NCBI RefSeq assembly: GCF_042433895.1
Contig: NZ_JBHLUA010000027.1
Coordinates: forward strand, 1 to 64,000
Length of the DNA stretch: 64,000 nt
Direction: 5' to 3'
DNA from: Mesonia maritima
GTDB taxonomy: Bacteria > Bacteroidota > Bacteroidia > Flavobacteriales > Flavobacteriaceae
Shown one piece after another: positions 35,676-44,477 of the stretch. The notes under the pieces were generated by a model. The model did not search any database. It saw only the letters and a list, made by a program, of their open reading frames with translations, and had not been told where the DNA came from. A program made the position numbers and the translations under genes. The first letter of the stretch is position 1; each line of letters begins with the position of its first letter.

Positions 35676-36257
35676 ATGTTAGGTTTAAAACTTCCCACCG
35701 ACCCGAGATGGGCAAATATTGCTGAAAAAAATATTAAAGAAATTTTGATAGATCACGCTTATTGCGAACAAAAAGCGGCTTCGACAGCAATTTCTTTAAT
35801 TGTAAGTTTTCCGGAATATGAAGAATTAGTCATTGCAATGACTGATTTGGTTCAAGAAGAAATGAGTCATTTTAAAATGGTTCACGATAAAATTGTAGAA
35901 CGCGGTTATACAATGGGGCGCGATCGGCGTGATTATTACGTGGTAGAATTAATGAAGTTTTTCCCGAAAGGTGGAAGCAGAATTAATCAAATGGTGCATC
36001 GTTTGCTTTATGCGGCTTTAATTGAAGCTAGAAGTTGCGAACGGTTTAAGCTTCTATCTGAAAAATTACAAGAAAAAGAACTGCGCACTTTTTATAAAAA
36101 ATTAATGATTAGCGAAGCCAATCATTATACGATGTTTTTAAATTTTGCCCGTAAATATGGCGATACGGAAGAAGTAAATAAAAAATGGCAAGATCTTCTA
36201 ACTTATGAAGCTAAAATTATGAAAAGTTTTAGCGAAGGTGAAGGAATTCACAGTTAA
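35676..36257 (+). CDS. miaE: tRNA-(ms2io6A)-hydroxylase family protein
   Basis: 193 residues with a four-helix ferritin-like fold. Carboxylate and His ligands appear in DHAYCEQKAAS, VQEEMSHFKMVHD and the second pair IEARSCERF and SEANHYTMF, giving the EX2H-type di-iron set. MiaE hydroxylates the isopentenyl group of modified A37 in tRNA. It starts three bases after dnaX and ends three bases from the end of convergent ppx. Confidence 0.9.
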   Translation: MLGLKLPTDPRWANIAEKNIKEILIDHAYCEQKAASTAISLIVSFPEYEELVIAMTDLVQEEMSHFKMVHDKIVERGYTMGRDRRDYYVVELMKFFPKGGSRINQMVHRLLYAALIEARSCERFKLLSEKLQEKELRTFYKKLMISEANHYTMFLNFARKYGDTEEVNKKWQDLLTYEAKIMKSFSEGEGIHS

Positions 36258-36260
36258 TAT

Positions 36261-37166
36261 TTATTTGTTTTCTTCAGCTTTTGCTTCATTGTAAAGTGAT
36301 TTTATAATTCCGTCTGCCAAACCTATTTTTGGAACATACACTTTTCGAGCTCTACTCCATTTCATCGCAGAAAGATAAATTTTTGCAGCGGGAATAATAA
36401 CATCCGCGCGATCTTCATTTAAATTTAATTCTGAAATTCGCTCTTCGTAAGTTAATGAATTTAAAAGTTGATAATAGGAACTTAAATAAAAGAATGAAAG
36501 TGGTTTTCCTATTTTTTTTCCGCTGGATTTAAAAATATTATTGATGTTTCCACCAGAACCAATCAATGAAATTTTGGTGTATTTTTTCGTTTCTCTTTTT
36601 ATCCATTCTTCAACATCAGTCCACATTTTTTCGTCAACAATATCATTTAATAAACGAACGGTTCCTAATTTAAACGATTTTGAAGCAATAGTTTTTCCTT
36701 CAGAAAATAGGGTAACTTCGGTACTTCCGCCGCCAACATCAACATACAAATAGGTTTTATCATCTTGAATTAATTCGTGTAAATCTGTAGCAGCAATTAT
36801 GGCAGCTTCGTGTTCGCCATCGATAATTTCAATTTCTATTCCAGTATCCTTTTTTACTTTTTCAGCGAGCAATTTTCCATTAGACGCATCGCGCATCGCA
36901 GAAGTCGCGCAAGCTTTGTAGCGTTCAATTTTATGAGATTTCATTAACAAATCGAAAGCTCGCATTGTGTCTTCCATTCGAAGCATATTTTCAGGCGAAA
37001 TTTCTCCGTTTACAAAAACATCGGCGCCTAAACGAATAGGAACACGAACTAACGAGGTTTTCTTGAACGTTGGTTCTTTATTTTCGGGTTCTGTAATGGT
37101 AGAAATTAATAATCGAACGGCGTTGGAACCAATATCGATCGCTGCATATTTTCTGATTTTCAACAC
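36261..37166 (-). CDS. ppx: Exopolyphosphatase, short Ppx/GppA form
   Basis: 301 residues, only the N-terminal ASKHA phosphatase domains; the C-terminal HD-like part of E. coli Ppx (513 residues) is absent. The phosphate-binding IDIGSNAVRLLI is at 10-21 and VDVGGGSTEV near 143-152. The IIDGEHEAAIIA segment contains the catalytic Glu. It hydrolyses terminal phosphate from polyphosphate, or pppGpp. It is the last gene of a minus-strand run after ppk1, with 9 bases between them. Confidence 0.92.
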   Translation of the reverse strand: MLKIRKYAAIDIGSNAVRLLISTITEPENKEPTFKKTSLVRVPIRLGADVFVNGEISPENMLRMEDTMRAFDLLMKSHKIERYKACATSAMRDASNGKLLAEKVKKDTGIEIEIIDGEHEAAIIAATDLHELIQDDKTYLYVDVGGGSTEVTLFSEGKTIASKSFKLGTVRLLNDIVDEKMWTDVEEWIKRETKKYTKISLIGSGGNINNIFKSSGKKIGKPLSFFYLSSYYQLLNSLTYEERISELNLNEDRADVIIPAAKIYLSAMKWSRARKVYVPKIGLADGIIKSLYNEAKAEENK

Positions 37167-37175
37167 GTATATTTT

Positions 37176-39245
37176 TTAAGATTTAGCTAGTTTTTCAAGA
37201 TAATAATCATAAGTGGCAAACTGGCTCCTCAATTTAGGTTTTTTATTTTTACGGTAATCATTTTCTTTTGCTGAAGAAAAATCTCTGGCTTTTACATTGT
37301 CGTTCCAGCAAATTTCAAATGTATCTAACAATTCTTTTTGAATGTCTTCTTGATAAATTGGACACGTGATTTCTACACGATTATCAAGATTTCTCGTCAT
37401 CCAATCGGCTGAAGAAATAAAGGTTTTTCTGTTTCCACCGTTTTCAAAAATATATAATCTTGGATGTTCTAAGTATTTATCTATTATACTAATAGCTTCT
37501 ATATTCTCACTCATTCCTTTAACTCCCGGAATTAAACAACAAATACCACGCACAATTAATTTTATAGGAACTCCTGCTCTACTCGCTTGGTAAAGTTTAT
37601 CGATCATTTTATTATCTGATAAACTATTGAATTTTATTTTTATTCCGCTAGGTTTTCCTTCTCTAGCAAATTGAATTTCGTGGTCTATTAAACGTTCAAA
37701 CGCACTTCTTGAATAATGAGGCGAAACAATAATGTGTTTGTATTTATTGACTTTGTAATTGATTTCAAAGAAATTAAAGACTTTATCGACATCTTTTAGC
37801 AACGATTGATGAGCGGTGAAAAGCGTATAATCGGTATAAATTTTAGCGGTTGTTTCGTTAAAGTTGCCAGTACTTATAAAACCATATTTTTTCAGTTTTC
37901 TATTTTCTAAACGTTCTATTACACAAGCTTTACTATGAACTTTTAAGCCGGGAACTCCAAAAATTAATTTAACGCCTTCTCGCTGCATTTGTTCTGCGTA
38001 GCGAATATTATTAGCTTCATCAAAACGAGCGCGTAATTCTATCGCCACGGTAACCGATTTTCCGTTTTTCACTGCATTGATAAGTGAACTCGCGATGTGA
38101 GAAATTTCAGCTAATCTATAAATGGTAATTTTAATACTTTTTACTTGCGGATCTAAAGCCGATTCGCGTAAAAATTTTACGGTGTACGAAAAGGTATGAT
38201 AAGGCGTATATTGTAAGTAATCTTTTACTGCTATTTTTTGCAGTAAACTTCCATTTAAAGACAAACCTTCTACCGGAAGCGCAGCGTATTTTGGGTATAA
38301 TAATTCTTTAGCGCCAAGACTCGGAAAATTCATATAATCTTTACGATTGTGGTAACGACCACCCGGAATTACGCTGTCGGAATCATCGATTCCCATTTTA
38401 GAAAGTAAAAATTCTAACGTGTCTTTATCGATTGTTTTATCGTACACAAAACGAACCGGTTCGCCTTCAATTCTATCTTTTATCGAGGAAAGTAATTTTT
38501 CAATATAACTTTTATCGAGATCTCCCGCCATATCTAATTCGGCGTCACGCGTAATTTTAATCATATGCGCAGAAATACTTTCATAATCGAAAATACTAAA
38601 AAGACTTTTTAAATTATACCGAATTAAATCGTCTAAAATGATGATATATTTATTGTTATCTTCTGAAGGTAATTCTACAAAACGACCGATTCCGCGAGGA
38701 ATTTCAATGAGAATATAACGCTTTTCCTGACTTTTGTTTTTTTCTTTTTTAAGAATCATTTTTACCGCCAGATAAGCAGCGCTATCTTTTAAACGCGGAA
38801 TTTCTTCTAAATCATTTAAAATAATGGTAACCAGCGCCGGACTTACTTTTTGCAAAAAATAGTCTTGTACAAATTGTGCTTGTTTTTGCGAAACTTCATC
38901 TTCTTTAATAATGAAAATTCCGTGGTTTTTAAGTTTATGCTGAATGTTACTCAGAATCTTTAAACTCGTACTTTGCTGTTCTATAACAATTTGTGTGATT
39001 TCCTTTAAAAGATCGCTTGCAGTAACACCGCCAAGAACTTTTTTTCCGCCTTTCCCGGCTTGATCGATTCGTTTTACAGTGGCATAACGAACTTTAAAAA
39101 ATTCATCTAAATTGTTAGAAAAAATTCCTAAAAAACGAAGTCTTTCCAGTAACGGAACGCTTGAATCTGCAGCTTCTTGAAGTACGCGCGCGTTAAATTG
39201 CAACCAACTTATTTCCCGATTGATGTACGAATTGTTATTTTTCAT
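37176..39245 (-). CDS. ppk1: Polyphosphate kinase 1
   Basis: 689 residues, full length. The N-terminal region begins NREISWLQFNARVLQEA. The phospholipase D-like catalytic part has HSKACVIER with His437 as the phosphorylated histidine. STGNFNETTAKIYTDYTLF follows, and SSADWMTRNLDNRVE near the C-terminus supplies further active-site residues. It polymerises phosphate from ATP into polyphosphate. Its ATG directly abuts the stop of the SixA-like gene. Confidence 0.96.
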   Translation of the reverse strand: MKNNNSYINREISWLQFNARVLQEAADSSVPLLERLRFLGIFSNNLDEFFKVRYATVKRIDQAGKGGKKVLGGVTASDLLKEITQIVIEQQSTSLKILSNIQHKLKNHGIFIIKEDEVSQKQAQFVQDYFLQKVSPALVTIILNDLEEIPRLKDSAAYLAVKMILKKEKNKSQEKRYILIEIPRGIGRFVELPSEDNNKYIIILDDLIRYNLKSLFSIFDYESISAHMIKITRDAELDMAGDLDKSYIEKLLSSIKDRIEGEPVRFVYDKTIDKDTLEFLLSKMGIDDSDSVIPGGRYHNRKDYMNFPSLGAKELLYPKYAALPVEGLSLNGSLLQKIAVKDYLQYTPYHTFSYTVKFLRESALDPQVKSIKITIYRLAEISHIASSLINAVKNGKSVTVAIELRARFDEANNIRYAEQMQREGVKLIFGVPGLKVHSKACVIERLENRKLKKYGFISTGNFNETTAKIYTDYTLFTAHQSLLKDVDKVFNFFEINYKVNKYKHIIVSPHYSRSAFERLIDHEIQFAREGKPSGIKIKFNSLSDNKMIDKLYQASRAGVPIKLIVRGICCLIPGVKGMSENIEAISIIDKYLEHPRLYIFENGGNRKTFISSADWMTRNLDNRVEITCPIYQEDIQKELLDTFEICWNDNVKARDFSSAKENDYRKNKKPKLRSQFATYDYYLEKLAKS

Positions 39246-39731
39246 TTATTTAAACGTTCGCGGAAATAAGGTTACTAATGTTTTTCCTTCAGCGATATCT
39301 TTCCATTTATCAACTTCAAAATCAATTACTACTAAACCTGTAGTGGGTAAATTATCTACTTCTTTATCACCTAATAAATTTACTAAAATGGTCATTGCAG
39401 GATTGTGCCCAAAAATCATTAATTTATTATTTTCATCGGGTTGATTTCTAATAACTGAAAGCAATTCGTCTTCATCAAACGTATATAAATCGTCTATAAT
39501 TTTGAAATCTTTATCTTCTATCGCTAAACCTTTTTTAAATAATTTAGCGGTTTCTAAAGCTCGAACGGCTTTGCTTGAAATTAATTTAAGTGGTTTGTTA
39601 GCATAGAGTTTAAAAGCTTTAATAATTAATTCTGCATCGGTATAAGCACGTTTTTTTAACGGCCGTTTATCATCTGGCAAATTATTTTCCCAAGACGATT
39701 TTCCGTGACGGACTAAAATTAATTTCTTCAT
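39246..39731 (-). CDS. sixA: SixA-like phosphohistidine phosphatase
   Basis: 161 residues of the histidine-phosphatase superfamily. The RHGKSSWEN motif at 8-16 contains the nucleophilic His9, and the second catalytic His lies in FGHNPAMTIL near 107-116. The short form without an alpha/beta insertion resembles SixA, which removes phosphate from phosphohistidine. It abuts ppk1 with no intergenic base. The SixA assignment is by size and motif; the substrate is not shown. Confidence 0.85.
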   Translation of the reverse strand: MKKLILVRHGKSSWENNLPDDKRPLKKRAYTDAELIIKAFKLYANKPLKLISSKAVRALETAKLFKKGLAIEDKDFKIIDDLYTFDEDELLSVIRNQPDENNKLMIFGHNPAMTILVNLLGDKEVDNLPTTGLVVIDFEVDKWKDIAEGKTLVTLFPRTFK

Positions 39732-39750
39732 ATTGCTTTATTTTTCTGAA

Positions 39751-40398
39751 TTATGGCGCTAATCGAATAGCAGTCCACGAATTATCTTTATTCAATGTAT
39801 ATTTAAAACGATCGTGTAATCTATTTGGGCGACCTTGCCAAAATTCTATTGCTTGCGGTTTTACAATATATCCTCCCCAATGAGAAGGTCTTTCAACCGT
39901 TTTATCTTCATATTCTTTTTCCAGTTCTGCCAATTTTTTTTCAAGAATTTCTCGATTTTCAATCGGTTGACTTTGAGGCGAAACGAGAGCTCCCAAACGA
40001 CTTCCTTTAGGTCGAGAATTAAAATAAGCGTCAGATTCTTCTTCAGAAACTTTTTCAGCTTCTCCAATAATAATCACTTGGCGTTCTGCGGCAGGCCAAA
40101 AAAATGAGAGAGAAACTTTTGGATTTTTAGCAATTGCTTTTCCCTTTTCACTTTCGTAATTGGTATAAAAAACAAAACCTTCTTCTTTAATTTTTTTCAG
40201 TAAAACCACTCTGTTTTTAGGAAATCCATCTAACCCAATTGTACTCATTGTCATTGCATTAGCTTCATCTATTTCAGTAATCGCTTCAACTTCATTAAAC
40301 CATTTCTGAAATAATTGAATGGGATTTTTCTCTAAATTTTCTAAACGAAGTTCTGCCTTTTTGTAGACTTTGCGGTAGTTTTCTAAATTCTTTTCCAT
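39751..40398 (-). CDS. pdxH: Pyridoxamine 5'-phosphate oxidase
   Basis: 215 residues, full length. The FMN-binding RVVLLKKIKEEGFVFYTNY near 63-81 and the substrate loop with SRPKGSRLGALVSPQSQPI near 127-145 are typical, and the C-terminus ends in the usual RLAP. It makes pyridoxal phosphate from pyridoxamine or pyridoxine phosphate. It lies 19 bases upstream of the SixA-like gene in the minus-strand run. Confidence 0.95.
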   Translation of the reverse strand: MEKNLENYRKVYKKAELRLENLEKNPIQLFQKWFNEVEAITEIDEANAMTMSTIGLDGFPKNRVVLLKKIKEEGFVFYTNYESEKGKAIAKNPKVSLSFFWPAAERQVIIIGEAEKVSEEESDAYFNSRPKGSRLGALVSPQSQPIENREILEKKLAELEKEYEDKTVERPSHWGGYIVKPQAIEFWQGRPNRLHDRFKYTLNKDNSWTAIRLAP

Positions 40399-40457
40399 AC
40401 TGCAATTTACAAGAATCGTAGCTAAGGAAAAAGTGAAATCAAGAAGTTTGTAACGAT

Positions 40458-41366
40458 TTAATTAAAATTTATTTTCTTGCCGTCTTCAGCTAAAACTACG
40501 TTTTCAAAAACTGTTTCGGCTTCCGCTTTAAATAAATTTATATCGCCGTATCGCGTAGAATAATGACCAAGAATTAATTTTGAAGCTTCGGCTAATTTTG
40601 CCATTTCCGCAGCTTGTTTTGCAGTGGAATGTTTTGTTGGTTCGCACAAATGTTGATGCGTTTCTAAAAAAGTAGCTTCGTGATATAATCCGGTAACGCC
40701 TTTTATCTGCGGAATTATATCAGGTTTAAAAAATGTATCGCTGCAAAATGCATAACTTTTTGGCGGAATTGGCGGTGCGGTTAATTTTTCATTAGAAATT
40801 ACGGTTCCATCTTCTAAAATGGCGTCTTTCCCTTTTTTAATGCTTCGGTAATAAGCGACATCGATTTCGTAATTTAAAACTTCGTTCATTAACAATTTTC
40901 GGTCGCCGGGTTTTTCTTTGAATAAAAATCCGTTGGTGTAAACGCGATGATTCAATGGAATTGTTTCTACGGTAACTTTTTCATCTTCAAAAATAAGTTG
41001 GGGTTCTTTGCTTTCTAATTCGTGAAAATAAAGCGGATAACTGGTCCAGGATTTTGATAATTTTAATTGAAGTGTGATTATTTCTTTAATTCCTTTTGGT
41101 CCGTGAATATGAAGTTCTGTTTTTCTATTCAGCAAACTAAAAGTCGAAATTAACCCGATTAATCCAAAAAAATGATCGCCATGTAAATGCGAAATAAAAA
41201 CGTGCTTAATTCTGTTGAATTTTATTTTATTTCTGCGCAGCGCAACTTGAGTTCCTTCACCGCAATCGATTAAAAAAATATGATTATTTATTTCGAGAAC
41301 TTGCGAAGTTGGATTGTTGAATGTTCGCGGAGTTGCTGAATAGCATCCTAAAATGGTGAGCTGCAT
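40458..41366 (-). CDS. rnz: Ribonuclease Z
   Basis: 302 residues with the metallo-beta-lactamase fold. The zinc motif HLHGDH near 60-65 follows FISH, and later zinc ligands are CSDT, YHEATF and GHYSTRY. It cleaves tRNA precursors at the 3' side of the discriminator base. It overlaps nothing but lies 10 bases after the STAS-like gene in the same run. Confidence 0.95.
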   Translation of the reverse strand: MQLTILGCYSATPRTFNNPTSQVLEINNHIFLIDCGEGTQVALRRNKIKFNRIKHVFISHLHGDHFFGLIGLISTFSLLNRKTELHIHGPKGIKEIITLQLKLSKSWTSYPLYFHELESKEPQLIFEDEKVTVETIPLNHRVYTNGFLFKEKPGDRKLLMNEVLNYEIDVAYYRSIKKGKDAILEDGTVISNEKLTAPPIPPKSYAFCSDTFFKPDIIPQIKGVTGLYHEATFLETHQHLCEPTKHSTAKQAAEMAKLAEASKLILGHYSTRYGDINLFKAEAETVFENVVLAEDGKKINFN

Positions 41367-41376
41367 AGAGCCGGTT

Positions 41377-41715
41377 TTAAAAAGCGCCTAAATCGCGCTC
41401 TATTTCTTCCATCTGAATAACATCTCCTGCTTCTAAAAGTGTAGGAACTACAATTAATTCTTCTGGAACTTGATCTATATTAATCGTATCATTTGCAATT
41501 ACAAACGAATGATTTTGAGCACGATGTTTATTTGATAATTCTAAAAAACTGAGTAATTCTTCTAAGCTTAAACTGCCGTATTTTAAAATATCAATAACTA
41601 CATTTTTATTTTCAAACTCAGCGTAAGCCTTATTTTCTAAATAACTCGCAAATGCCTTTACATTATCTTTTTCATCTTCAAGAATCCAGTAATTTTCTTG
41701 CTTGGTAATTTTCAT
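41377..41715 (-). CDS. STAS-like small cytoplasmic protein
   Basis: 112 residues. The strand VVIDILKYGSLSLEELLSFL and the strand SFVIANDTINIDQVPEELIVVPT fit an anti-anti-sigma (STAS) fold. The acidic tail, EAGDVIQMEEIERDLGAF, is distinctive and I recall it as conserved in flavobacterial homologues. A phosphorylatable Ser at the usual STAS loop is not obvious. It sits between pyrB and rnz in a tight operon (4 and 10 base gaps). Function unknown. Confidence 0.7.
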   Translation of the reverse strand: MKITKQENYWILEDEKDNVKAFASYLENKAYAEFENKNVVIDILKYGSLSLEELLSFLELSNKHRAQNHSFVIANDTINIDQVPEELIVVPTLLEAGDVIQMEEIERDLGAF

Positions 41716-41719
41716 AGGA

Positions 41720-42649
41720 TTACTGTTTAATTTTGGAAGCTAATAAATAAATTACGGCCATTCTCACCGCTACTCCATTTTCAACTTGATCTAAAATTAT
41801 AGCGTGTTCAGAGTCGGCAACGTCGCTTGTAATTTCTACACCGCGGTTAATTGGCCCGGGATGCATAATGGTAATTTCTTTTGAAAGTGAATCGAGTATT
41901 TTTTTATTCAAACCAAATTGTTGCACATATTCACGCGTACTCGGGAAATAACTAATTTCCATTCGTTCATTCTGAACCCGTAACATATTAGCAACATCGC
42001 ACCATTCTAGTGCTTTTCTTAAATCGGTTTCAACCTCAACACCTAAACTTTCAATATGCTTTGGTAGTAAGGTTTTTGGTCCACATATTTTTACATTCGC
42101 ACCTTGTAATTTCAGAGCAAAAATATTACTTAACGCTACACGACTGTGTAAAATATCACCGACAATTACTACATTTTTGCCTTTAACTTCTCCTAATTTT
42201 TCTCGAATGGAATACGAATCTAACAATGCTTGTGTCGGGTGTTCGTGTGCTCCATCACCCGCATTAATAATACTTGCGTCAACATGTTGTGATAGAAAAA
42301 CGCCCGCTCCAGGATTTGGATGTCGAATGACAACCATATCAACTTTCATCGAGAGAATATTATTTACCGTATCGATTAAAGTTTCCCCTTTTTTTACTGA
42401 AGAAGAAGCCGCTGAAAAATTTACCACATCGGCGCTTAATCTTTTTTCGGCCAATTCAAATGAAAGTCGCGTTCGGGTACTGTTTTCAAAAAATAAATTA
42501 GCAATGGTAATATCGCGAAGCGAAGGAACTTTTTTAATCGGTCGGTTAATCACTTCTTTAAAATGATCTGCCGTTTTAAAAATCAATTCTACATCTTCTT
42601 TGGTGATGTATTTAATTCCCAGTAAGTGGTTTACACTTAATTCACTCAT
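41720..42649 (-). CDS. pyrB: Aspartate carbamoyltransferase catalytic subunit
   Basis: 309 residues. The carbamoyl-phosphate loop STRTR is at 57-61. The SSSVKKGETLIDT loop and the aspartate-binding RVQNERM and HPGPINRG motifs are intact. It commits carbamoyl phosphate and aspartate to pyrimidine synthesis. No pyrI regulatory gene is adjacent. It follows pyrR by three bases. Confidence 0.97.
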   Translation of the reverse strand: MSELSVNHLLGIKYITKEDVELIFKTADHFKEVINRPIKKVPSLRDITIANLFFENSTRTRLSFELAEKRLSADVVNFSAASSSVKKGETLIDTVNNILSMKVDMVVIRHPNPGAGVFLSQHVDASIINAGDGAHEHPTQALLDSYSIREKLGEVKGKNVVIVGDILHSRVALSNIFALKLQGANVKICGPKTLLPKHIESLGVEVETDLRKALEWCDVANMLRVQNERMEISYFPSTREYVQQFGLNKKILDSLSKEITIMHPGPINRGVEITSDVADSEHAIILDQVENGVAVRMAVIYLLASKIKQ

Positions 42650-42652
42650 TTT

Positions 42653-43192
42653 TTATTTATTTATCAGGTAAACGCAATCTTCGCCTTCGTTTTCTTTCCA
42701 ATTTACTTTTACGCGTTCTTCATTTATCGCATCGACTTGTCTTCCATTATAATCGGGTTGAATTGGTAAATGACGACTAAATCTTCTATCGATTAGCGTT
42801 AATAATTCTATTTCTTTTGGTCTTCCAAACGATTGAATTGCGGTTAAAGCCGAACGAATACTTCTACCGGTATATAAAACATCATCTATAAAAATAACGC
42901 GTTTATCTTCTACAAGAAAATCTATTCGTGTTTTATTGGCTTCTAAAGGTTTTTCACCTCGTCTAAAATCGTCACGGTAAAAAGTAATGTCTAATTTTCC
43001 GGTTTTTACTTCCGGAATTTTATAATCTTGCTCTAATTTTTGCTGAATACGATTAGCTAAAAAAACGCCTCTTGGTTGAATACCAATTAATACCGATTCT
43101 GAAAAATTATCGTGATTTTCAATAAGTTGACAAGCCAGTCGGTGAAGTATAATTTCAATTTCGTTTGCGTTCAATAAAACTTTTTGGCTCAT
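42653..43192 (-). CDS. pyrR: PyrR bifunctional pyrimidine regulator / uracil phosphoribosyltransferase
   Basis: 179 residues from ATG 43192. A TTG three codons upstream is less likely. The PRPP loop VIFIDDVLYTGRSIRSAL is diagnostic, and the GIQPRGVFLA loop binds pyrophosphate. In Gram-positives PyrR binds RNA to attenuate pyr operons and also makes UMP from uracil. Here it heads pyrB directly. I see no clear PyrR-binding attenuator upstream, so regulation by RNA binding is only possible. Confidence 0.93.
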   Translation of the reverse strand: MSQKVLLNANEIEIILHRLACQLIENHDNFSESVLIGIQPRGVFLANRIQQKLEQDYKIPEVKTGKLDITFYRDDFRRGEKPLEANKTRIDFLVEDKRVIFIDDVLYTGRSIRSALTAIQSFGRPKEIELLTLIDRRFSRHLPIQPDYNGRQVDAINEERVKVNWKENEGEDCVYLINK

Positions 43193-43222
43193 CGATTTCA
43201 ATTTGTACTTGAATTGTTCTCA

Positions 43223-43230
43223 CAAAAGTA
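43223..43230 (-). promoter_or_regulatory. -7 element of the pyrR operon promoter
   Basis: Read on the minus strand this is TACTTTTG, an exact TAnnTTTG, about 30 bases upstream of the pyrR ATG. Confidence 0.5.
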
Positions 43231-43305
43231 AGTAAAATAATTATTCTGAATCTAAACCTATCTAAGTTTTGATAGGCTTTTCACTTCAACTTTTTTACAG
43301 CAAGT

Positions 43306-44301
43306 CTATAATTCGTTCATAATTTCTGAAAATAACTTATAAGAATTCACCCGATCTTCGTGATTATAAATATGTGAAGCCACAATAACCTCATCAACTT
43401 TTGTTTCTTCTAAAAATGCTTTTGTTTTCTCCTTTACTGTTTCTTTACTTCCTATAAAAGCGTATTTCATCATTTGCTGAATGCTGGGATGATTTGCAAT
43501 TTCTTTTAAATCTGAAGTCATTTTAGTTGGCTGTTGAATGTAATCAATATTTCCTGAAACCACGCCTAAAATCATTCGTAAAGTTGAAGTAGAAAGAATT
43601 TCTGCCTCTTCATCTGTATCTGTGGCAATCACATTTATTCCTGCAATTGTATAAGGTTTATTAAGAAATTTTGAAGGCTGAAAATTTTGATGATAAATTT
43701 GCAAAGCTTGGTGTAGTTGTGCCGGAGCAAAATGACTCGCAAAAACATACGGCAATCCTTTTTCTGCGGCTACATAAGCACTATCTGTACTTGAACCTAA
43801 AATATAAATAGGAACTTCTACACCTTCTGAAACATAGGAACGAACTTTCTGACTGTTTTCAGTTGAAAAAAAATTTTGAATTCTACTAACTTCTTGTGGA
43901 AATTGATAAACCGCTTTCATTCTGTCGGAACGAATTTCGTGAGCGGTTTCCTGATCGGTTCCCGGAGCTCTTCCTAAACCTAAATCAATTCTTTTTGGAT
44001 ATAAATTTCCCAACGTTCCGAATTGCTCAGCTACGATTAAAGGAGAATGATTTGGAAGCATAATTCCGCCAGAACCTACTCGAATTTTTTCGGTTCCACC
44101 AGCTATATGACCAATTAAAACAGCAGTTGCTGCACTGGCAATACTTTTCATATTATGGTGTTCTGCCAACCAAAACCGGTGGTATCCAAATTTCTCAGCT
44201 TGTTGAGCGAGATCTAAACTTTTAGCAAAGGTTTCTTGTGGATTAGAATTGCGAGCAACTGTGGCTAATTCTAAAATTGAATATGGAATATTTGTTTTCA
44301 T
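43306..44301 (-). CDS. LLM-class flavin-dependent monooxygenase
   Basis: 331 residues of the bacterial luciferase-like family. It starts IPYSILELATVA and has FWLAEHHNMKSIASAATAVL near 43-62, then RVGSGGIMLPNHSPLIVAEQFGTL and LGLGRAPGTDQ, all typical of the MsnO8-type subgroup. FMNH2-dependent oxidation of an organic substrate is expected; the substrate is unknown. It is a single gene whose start codon is preceded at 9 bases by copy 2 of the dispersed element. Confidence 0.88.
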   Translation of the reverse strand: MKTNIPYSILELATVARNSNPQETFAKSLDLAQQAEKFGYHRFWLAEHHNMKSIASAATAVLIGHIAGGTEKIRVGSGGIMLPNHSPLIVAEQFGTLGNLYPKRIDLGLGRAPGTDQETAHEIRSDRMKAVYQFPQEVSRIQNFFSTENSQKVRSYVSEGVEVPIYILGSSTDSAYVAAEKGLPYVFASHFAPAQLHQALQIYHQNFQPSKFLNKPYTIAGINVIATDTDEEAEILSTSTLRMILGVVSGNIDYIQQPTKMTSDLKEIANHPSIQQMMKYAFIGSKETVKEKTKAFLEETKVDEVIVASHIYNHEDRVNSYKLFSEIMNEL

Positions 44302-44310
44302 AATTTTTTA

Positions 44311-44398
44311 TGGTCGCCACCAAAAGGTATAATATCCAGAGGCTTGCCTCGAATTTAAAGATTTGTTCCCAATAAATGCCTCGTGAGCTTGCCCCGAG
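44311..44398 (-). repeat. Dispersed intergenic element, copy 2
   Basis: On the minus strand this reads as copy 1 at 18033-18120, with the exact blocks CTCGGGGCAAGC, CGAGGCAAGCCT and ATTATACCTTTTGG in order, and divergent sequence between them. It ends 9 bases before the LLM monooxygenase start codon, the same orientation and position as copy 1 has to the PIG-L gene. Confidence 0.85.
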
Positions 44399-44415
44399 AT
44401 AGTTTATTGAAAAGA

Positions 44416-44442
44416 AAACGCAACTCGATATGAGTTGCGTTT
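44416..44442 (-). terminator. Terminator downstream of dnaK
   Basis: AACGCAACTC pairs with GAGTTGCGTT around a five-base loop. On the minus strand it is followed by TTTTCTTTTC. It separates dnaK from the LLM gene. Confidence 0.75.
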
Positions 44443-44477
44443 AACTAAGATAATTATATGTAAATGAACTTTTTGTA

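Noticed and set aside
43257..43280. Short hairpin between the LLM gene and pyrR
   Set aside because: CCTATC/GATAGG is only six base pairs, has an eight-base loop, and lacks a proper T-tract on the strand in use. It could be chance or a weak attenuator.
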